In this document: positions 45,430-64,000 of the stretch, in pieces
Layout of the letters: each line of letters starts with the position of its first letter
Position numbering within the stretch: the first letter of the stretch is position 1
Source of the DNA: Asterias rubens
Lineage: Eukaryota; Echinodermata; Asteroidea; Forcipulatida; Asteriidae
Assembly: GCF_902459465.1 (NCBI RefSeq)
Contig: NC_047065.1
Location: forward strand, 16,841,634 to 16,905,633
Reading direction: 5' to 3'
DNA length: 64,000 bases
Translations under genes and position numbers: made by a program
The notes under the pieces: generated by a model
Told to the model about the DNA's origin: nothing
The model's database searches: none
What the model saw: only the letters and a program-made list of their open reading frames with translations

Positions 45430-47660
45430 TTCAAATTTATTCATCACAGTGGAAACATTTCACAAAATAACTCCATTTATACGCGCAAAGTGTGTGTGCA
45501 CTGAGAATCCACTCATCGCCAAAAATAACCCGCATTATGCGGGTACACAACACGGTGTGTATGTGTACACGTTGTATGGTCACTCAGTGCCTAAAATATC
45601 ACTCATTACACGGGTACACCACACGAAATGGTGTCCCGGTTAGGGAGACAAAATTGTGCACATCCTACGGAAAAGTTATTTCTCTCTTTCTGAGGCTTTG
45701 AACCGTATTGGTGTTTTCAATGAATGTTCGCTGTCTGTCCCGTGGGATTTGGTCTGTTTTTACATCTTTAGTAATCTTTTGACGAAAAGGTAAGACCATA
45801 GTAAGTTTAATCAAGATTTAGGCAACTTAAAAGTGTAGAAATAAAAAATTTAAAAAATTCAATAATTTTCAATAATTGTTTGTTATGATTATTATGTTGG
45901 GTGTCAAATTACACGAAATGAGACTTTACTAGACATTCCTCATTCGTTAGAGCGGGTCACATATGTGGCGACCTTTTTACGGTTAAATCTGTGCACGTCC
46001 TATGGTCACTTAACTCCTACAATATCACATATTTAGCGAGTACACTGCCCCCCTGTGCCGCGGAATAGGGAGACAACAATTGTGCACATCACAATGGAAA
46101 AGTTATTTTCTCATCAAACTCACGTTGAACCGTAGAAGTGTGGACCTTGTATGCGTAATAATGACTGCACGTTGTATGATCACTCAGCGCCCAATAATAA
46201 CCCGTAAAATACGGGTACACAATGCAGCAGCTAACCGCCGTGTAGGGAGACAAATTTGTGCACATCTCAATGGAAAAGTTTTCTTATAGAAAATAAGCAT
46301 TGTACCGTACAAGTGAGGACCTTTTTAACTGGTCAAATGTGTGCACGTCGTATGGTCCGGTCACTCAGCGCCTTAAATATTGGGTATCTTGCAGGTACAT
46401 TACGACCAGACGGGTGACTAGAAAACCAAACAAATTATTGTGCAAACTCTCACACTTTGTACCGTAGAAGTGAGGACCTTTTCTTACGGGATGATGTGTA
46501 CACGTTGTATGGTCACTCTCTCCGAATAAAATAACCCTATTGTATGGTACGGGTACACAACGCGAAAGTATCCGGTTAGGGATCCTGACGGAAAAGTTAT
46601 TTCTCTCGTTCTGTGGCTTTGTACTGTATATTTTGGGACCTTTTCTACGGTTAAATCTGTGCACGTTGTATGGTCACACAACGCCTAAAATATTTAGTAT
46701 TTTGCAGGTGCATTATGCCACTATAGGGGACAAAATTGTACGCACCATAATACAGAAAAAATATTTTCTCCACACACATTTTGTACCGTACAAGTGAGGA
46801 CCTTTTTCTACGGGGTGATGTGTGCACCACACCACGTTGTTTCATCGCCTAAAATAACCCTCATTATAAGGGTACACAATACTGCGACGACGCGCCGCGT
46901 AGGGAGACAAATTTGTGCACATCTCAATGGAAAGTGTATATCACAAGAAACAACCGTTGTACCGTACAAGTGAGAACATTTTTAACGGGTAAAATGCGTG
47001 CACGTTGTATGGTCACTCATCGCCTTACATAATAAATATAGTTATATACTACACAAAAACCCCATTTTCGAAACACTCACACTTTGTACCGTAGAAATGA
47101 GGACCTTTTCGGGGTGATTTGTGCACGTTGTTATGGTCACTCTCTGCAGCTAAAATAACCCCTTTATTGTACGGTACGGGTACATCACAAAGTAAGAGAC
47201 AAAATTGTACACATCCTAGCGGAAATGTTAGTTTCTCATTTGGTGGCTTTGTATTGTGTATTATGGGACCTTTTTTTACGGTTAAATCTGTGCACGCTGT
47301 GTTGTCACACAATGCCTAAAATATTGAGTATTTTGCCTAAAATATTGAGTATTTTGCAGGTGCATAGTGCTACTACATAGAGTGACAAAATTGTACACAC
47401 CATAAAGGAAAAGTTATTTTCTCAACACACACTCTTTGTAGCGTACAAGTTGGACCTTTTCTAAGGGAAAAATGTGTGCACGTTTGATGGTCACACAACA
47501 CGTAAAATATTGAGTATTTTGCAGGTACATGATGCGGCTGGTGTAGAGGGGACAGAATTGTGCACATCACAATGGCAGAGATATTTTCTAAACTCACACA
47601 CATTGTAAGTGAATACCATTTTTTGTGAGCACGTAGTAGGGTCACTCACTGCTCATGAAA
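45430..47660. repeat. diverged ~160-bp satellite array
   Basis: About a dozen diverged units share, in order, GCACGTTGTATGGTCACTC, AAAATA...GGGTACAC, GGGAGACAAAATTGTGCACA, GGAAAAGTTATTTTCTC and TTGTACCGTAGAAGTGAGGA (for example near 46440-46670). Spacing between GTGCACGT blocks is about 160-180 bp. Short open frames here are by-products of the repeats. A unit near 45749-45958 is interrupted by a dispersed repeat. Confidence 0.8.
45749..45958. repeat. dispersed repeat shared with transposon intron 1
   Basis: Homologous to 4426-4640 (and the same segment of copy 2): shared GACGAAAAGGTAAGACCATA, GTTTAATCAAGATTTAGGCAA and TTATGTTGGGTGTCAA blocks in the same order. Flanked on both sides by satellite units. 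Confidence 0.8.
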
Positions 47661-47708
47661 TATCCCTCATTAAGTGATTATTTATACCTGCTGCAGTCGA
47701 ACAACGCA

Positions 47709-47848
47709 TGGAGGTTGTTGCTGCACAGCGTAAAGGCGATGGAGGTTGTTGCTGCACAGCGTAAAGGCGATGGAGGTTGTTGCTGCACAGCGTAAAGGCG
47801 ATGGAGGTTGTTGCTGCACAGCGTAAAGGCGATGGAGGTTGTTGCTGA
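47709..47848. repeat. 31-bp minisatellite, 4.5 copies
   Basis: Units begin at 47710, 47741, 47772 and 47803, with a partial one at 47834. Each contains GGAGGTTGTTGCTGCACAGC then GTAAAGGCGAT, and the full units are identical. Frames on the minus strand are open only because of the repeat. Confidence 0.95.
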
Positions 47849-47898
47849 AGGCGACCAAATTGCACACATGATCAAGACTAATCTTTTTAATGCAATGG

Positions 47899-47990
47899 AT
47901 TATAAGCCGCTGTGGCGCAGTCTGCTACCAATCAGACCAAAAACACCAGGGCGAACCCCTTCTCTTTGCGATGGGTGCACTGGGTTCTTT
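47899..47990. mobile_element. SINE-like fragment shared with 52680-52770
   Basis: A core of about 75 bp including CACCAGGGCGAACCCCTTCT is shared with the element at 52555-52800. No coding. Confidence 0.6.
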
Positions 47991-48313
47991 AAATTCCGCT
48001 TTATTTTTTTTCTTACAAGCCTCAGAATATTTTTGCTAGTATTGTTGTAAATGATGTTTTGAACCTATACGTATATGAAACCGGTTTATAAAATAATTTT
48101 TAAAAAAGTCTATAGCAAACACAACACCGAAGAAGAAACTGTTACAAAAAGTAAGGTTTTCTTTGTACAAAATTACTTTAATTGTTATTGATCTCACTAA
48201 CCTTGTTAGAAGTTCCTTACAGCTGCAATGCATCAAACAATCTAAATTTAAATTGTTTTAACCCGCAATAATATTTGCTTGAATCAATTAATAACCAATC
48301 AATTTACTGCTTG

Positions 48314-48678
48314 TTAAAGGCAGTTGACAGAATTGGTAATTACTCAAAATAATTATTAGCATAAAACCTTACTTGGTAACGAGTAATGGAGAGAGGTTGG
48401 TAGTATAAAACATTGTGAGAAACAGCTCTCTCTCTCTCTCTGAAGTGGAGTACTTTTCTGGGAAGAAGTACTTTTCCACGGATTTGATTTTGTGACCTCA
48501 GGTTTAGAATTTGAGGTCTCAAAGTGACAAGGGCGTTTTTTTATTCATTATATCGCAACTTCAACCACCAATTGGGCCCAAATTGTCACAGGTTTGTTAT
48601 TTTATGCATATGTTGAGATACACCGAGTGAGAAGACTCGTCTTTGACAATATTACCAACAATGTCCAGTGTCTTTAAA
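48314..48678. mobile_element. MITE family A, complete
   Basis: Starts TTAAAGGCAGTTGACAGAAT and ends AACAATGTCCAGTGTCTTTA; same internal GAGGTCTC foldback as the other copies, plus a short (CT)n insertion near 48425. Confidence 0.78.
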
Positions 48679-49198
48679 AAAAGTATTTTAGTGTTGTTTT
48701 TCTAACAGAATGATTCAAAGTTCATCAAAGTATTTATTAGAAATGTTGTGCTGAAATAACATTTTAAAATTTGGAGTTAAAAAACTTCGCTCAAGTTTGA
48801 AGTAAAAGAAAATTTGACTATGAAAAATAAAGCAGTTATTAACCCTCACCCTCCAAAATCTTCCCAAATACCTTTAAAGCTGCCAGATTGTGTCGGATTG
48901 AGGACTATTGACCCAAATCAGAATTGATTATGGCTGGCCCAGGAAAACTAACCTCATCCAAGTCCAAACAAGTTGGTGTTTGGTGTAAACAAAGACATTA
49001 GGTCAATTGCTCAACTGTGTTCTACAAATAAAATATGCTGGTATTGTGAAGAAAATTTTAAGTCTTGCTTTGAATGCACCGAGTTACAATCCTTCAAGTA
49101 GTTCAAAAATGAGAAACTTGGTTTTACAGTTTGTTAAGGAAAAATTAGATCATGTAAAACAAAGAGACTAACACTTTCAAATGCATAAAGTTATCCGA
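48679..49198. other. intergenic, nothing recognised
   Basis: AT-rich sequence without a supported exon or repeat boundary. Confidence 0.45.
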
Positions 49199-49568
49199 TT
49201 AAAGCCATTGGACACTTGCGGTAAACAGTATTGTCCAAGGCCCACACTTCGTGTATCACAACTTATATATAAAATAACAAAGGTGTGGAAATTTTGGCTC
49301 AATCGGTCATCGGAGTCGGGAGAAAATAACGGGAAAACCCACCCTTGTCTACCCACGTTTCATGATATGTGTTTAAAATAAATCCGTAATTCTCGCTATC
49401 GAGAATTATTATTGTTTTAATGTTTGTTCAAAAAGTAAAGCATTTCATGGAATAATATTTCAAGATAAGTCTTTCACTATTACCTTCTGTAAACCCTGTG
49501 AATTATTTGTAAATCTGTGAACTTTTCATTTTTTGTCTGTACCGAAAGTGTATAATGATGGCTTTAAG
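49199..49568. mobile_element. MITE family B, copy 2
   Basis: Starts TTAAAGCCATTGGACACTTG; the far end (ATGATGGCTTTAAG) is decayed. Internal sequence matches 36213-36572 in reverse orientation, including AATTCTCGCTATCGAGAATT. Confidence 0.75.
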
Positions 49569-50285
49569 GTGAAATAAAGAGTTAAGGTTCATAGTTATTA
49601 TCACGTTCCAATTATATCCAATTCCAGACATGTACTTATTGAATCACCAGGATTTGTGAGAAACAAATTAAGGAATTTGAGTTCTGATTTTGCTCTATTT
49701 TTTTCCCCTAGAAGCAGCAAAATACTTCAGAGTGCATAAAAAGTCAAAGAAAACTTTCCAGAAACACAAAACAACCGCCTAAATCCCACAATAATACAAT
49801 CACATTCCACAAGGAATCCAAACCAAGGAACTATTGAACAATTATTTACAAGTGATGAACAAAAAAAGAGTTAAGGAAAAACAAAAAAGGGGACCTATGT
49901 ACAATGAAGTATTTTTAATACAAGGCATGAGGCCAGTTGCTGGCCACTTTAAAAAAAGCTATACATGATTCAGGAATTGAATCTCTCCTCGTGAACAACC
50001 ATTTGGTTTACAATCACCTTCACATCCACTATCTAACATGGGATATATTTGTTAATGGAAAGCAATACAAGTGACCAAAGATTTGCATCTTTAAGTGAAC
50101 TTTTTTATAAGGTGCAATCGTTGTGGGAGATTTGGAATTTTATCACAGACATTGTGCATAGTTTGATCCTTGCCGCGCAAGAGGAGGACAAATTAAGGCA
50201 GAAACTGCTGTTCAAAATAACCACTTGGTGAATTTACTGCTGCATGGTTTTAGGACAAGCATGGCAGACTGGCCCTACACTTTAG
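49569..50285. other. intergenic, nothing recognised
   Basis: AT-rich; a short open frame near 50049 has no recognisable domain. Confidence 0.45.
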
Positions 50286-50658
50286 AAGGCCGGTTCATAC
50301 TCGCTGCGTACTCACTGCATATGCAGCGCGCGGACCCGTTTTTGAAAGTCTGCAGTGCGTAAAAGGAAGCGCAGTGCGTAATCGTATTTCGCAAATGCAT
50401 ATGAACTTTTCAAAATGAAAATAAGGTCGTACACACTAATCCGATGCGTAGTCGAACGAATTGAAATATTTTAACATTTTGTCGGATGTGTAAGCGCAAT
50501 TTGAGTGAATAATGTTCGTGAATAACATCATTCGTTTCCGCGTGCGGATGCAAACTTAATGCGTATTTATTTTTTATTTTGATTAAGTATGAACGCTAAA
50601 TCAAATTTCGAATTGTCTGGTGCATGCACGCAGTCGCAGCGAGTATGAACCAGCCTTG
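50286..50658. mobile_element. MITE with GGTTCATACTCGCTGCG ends
   Basis: Left end AAGGCCGGTTCATACTCGCT and right end AGCGAGTATGAACCAGCCTT are inverted repeats (about 22 bp, few mismatches) around 373 bp of non-coding DNA. Further CATATGCA/TGCATGCA symmetry lies inside the ends. Confidence 0.75.
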
Positions 50659-50849
50659 GTGGAACAGCAGTTCGGGCTGCTGAACTTACTAGATCCATTT
50701 GTGAAGAATAATGTTTTTCATTCTACACTTGAATAAAGAGATCTGTAGCATACTTTCTCAAGATCAGGGTTTGACCTTTACAATTTCAATAGACCACCAA
50801 TTTGTTCACTCGTCCATATTTTAATTTGGGTTTCAACAAAGAAGAATTG

Positions 50850-50930
50850 ACCGAAGCGGGACTTGAACCATTGACCTTCGGATTTGCGTACCAGTGCTCC
50901 ATCAACTGAGCCATCCAGCCCTTTGTTGGT
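50850..50930 (-). mobile_element. tRNA-like SINE head
   Basis: On the minus strand the sequence has an A-box (TGGCTCAGTTGATGGAGCA) and B-box (GGTTCAAGTCC) spaced as in a tRNA. The predicted acceptor ends do not pair, so it is a tRNA-derived SINE or tRNA relic rather than a working tRNA gene. Confidence 0.55.
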
Positions 50931-51155
50931 GGTCTCCCTATTTTATAAAAACTAAAGACCATTTATAACGCAGAACTGCCCAGTTTGACCATGTGCTATT
51001 GGTGCTCAGTTGTTTAAAAACATTGTATCTGCAAACCAGGGAGAGTGCTGATGGTTCTCTGGAAGATGCAACAGCGGTTCTACAGTAATAAGGGGTTTGG
51101 GACCAGTCTCAGGTCGGTGCTTGATTTGATTGTCAGCAGAGGAAAGTGGAAATGT

Positions 51156-63601
<12,446 letters not shown>

Positions 63602-64000
63602 CTATATGGCAACAACAAATAAAAATAAAAACACGAGAAACAAAAGAGAAACAAATTAAGCATTGGTGAACATCAAACAGTAACACTTGCTGTCATTAAC
63701 ACCCACTGAGTTTTCAAGCCTGGCGATGGACGTTTTGCAAACTCGTATACAACCAGTTTTCAATTTTATAACAGCAAGGAAAAGTGCAGATAATTATAAT
63801 CTGTTTTGTTCCAACGTCGGCACATGACAGATTTGAAATGTCAGATAATGTTATTAACAGCAAACAACAAAAAGCAAACAATGAAAAAGATTTGTCGTTG
63901 TTTCATGTGGTTTCAGGTGAGATTTCCTTGTGTCCTGGAGGGTTGTATCTTGGGGGAGTCTTATAAATTCCATTCCGGCGATGAGTTCAACTATCATCAA
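63602..64000 (-). other. SF3B3 intron, no further exon recognised
   Basis: The acceptor at 63602-63603 requires an upstream exon ending with one base of an Asp codon; none was recognised before the window end. Confidence 0.5.

Noticed and set aside
50850-50930. tRNA gene on the minus strand
   Set aside because: A and B boxes are present but acceptor ends do not pair.

Overview
The window looks like nuclear DNA of a marine deuterostome invertebrate, most likely an echinoderm and plausibly a sea star. It is AT-rich and intron-rich, with two conserved metazoan genes (TMEM208 and SF3B3), secreted C-type lectins, and very many short inverted-repeat elements, tRNA-headed SINEs and minisatellites. 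The taxon is inferred from overall character; no marker in the window proves it.

Layout. (1) 1-1367: GC-rich tandem repeats ending in a Helitron-like 3' terminus. (2) 2119-37871: a C-type lectin cluster. It has an intact gene at 2119 (+), an intact gene at 30273 (+), a copy at 32783 (+) gutted by deletion, and an intact inverted gene at 37308-37871 (-). The three full-length genes are each followed by a (CTGT)n tract and/or a 23-bp minisatellite; the gutted copy keeps only the edge of that array. (3) 3145-28702: a large mobile element inserted into the minisatellite of the first lectin. It begins CACAGTTA, ends TAACTGTG and is flanked by TA on both sides; the joined flanks recreate a normal minisatellite unit. 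It carries a SAM-domain exon, a long exon encoding a C2H2 zinc-finger plus DDE-like transposase, and downstream exons encoding a SAMD3-like protein. A perfect GTGAGT donor just before the zinc fingers would let one promoter make either a SAM-transposase (923 aa) or a SAM+SAMD3-like protein (558 aa). (4) 15762-16261: a scaffold gap of exactly 500 N. About 12.2 kb on its left is repeated almost perfectly on its right. The left contig has only the left element end and the right contig only the right end, so the apparent tandem duplication is probably two unmerged overlapping contigs or haplotypes, and the true element is about 12.8 kb. (5) 37.9-40.8 kb: inverted-repeat elements. (6) 40815-44741: complete four-exon TMEM208 (-). 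(7) 44.9-51.1 kb: tandem and dispersed repeats, including a diverged satellite. (8) 51156-63601: sixteen 3' exons of SF3B3 (-), about 749 C-terminal residues, with introns holding a 530-bp hAT-type element, a 1.5-kb TIR element and several SINEs.

How it fits together. SF3B3 and TMEM208 are housekeeping genes (U2 snRNP/SF3b; ER membrane targeting). The lectin cluster is a fast-changing accessory family that duplicates together with its 3' repeat array, and the array served as landing site for the transposon. The most interesting object is the transposon: a SAM exon shared by alternative splicing between a transposase and a SAMD3-like companion protein.
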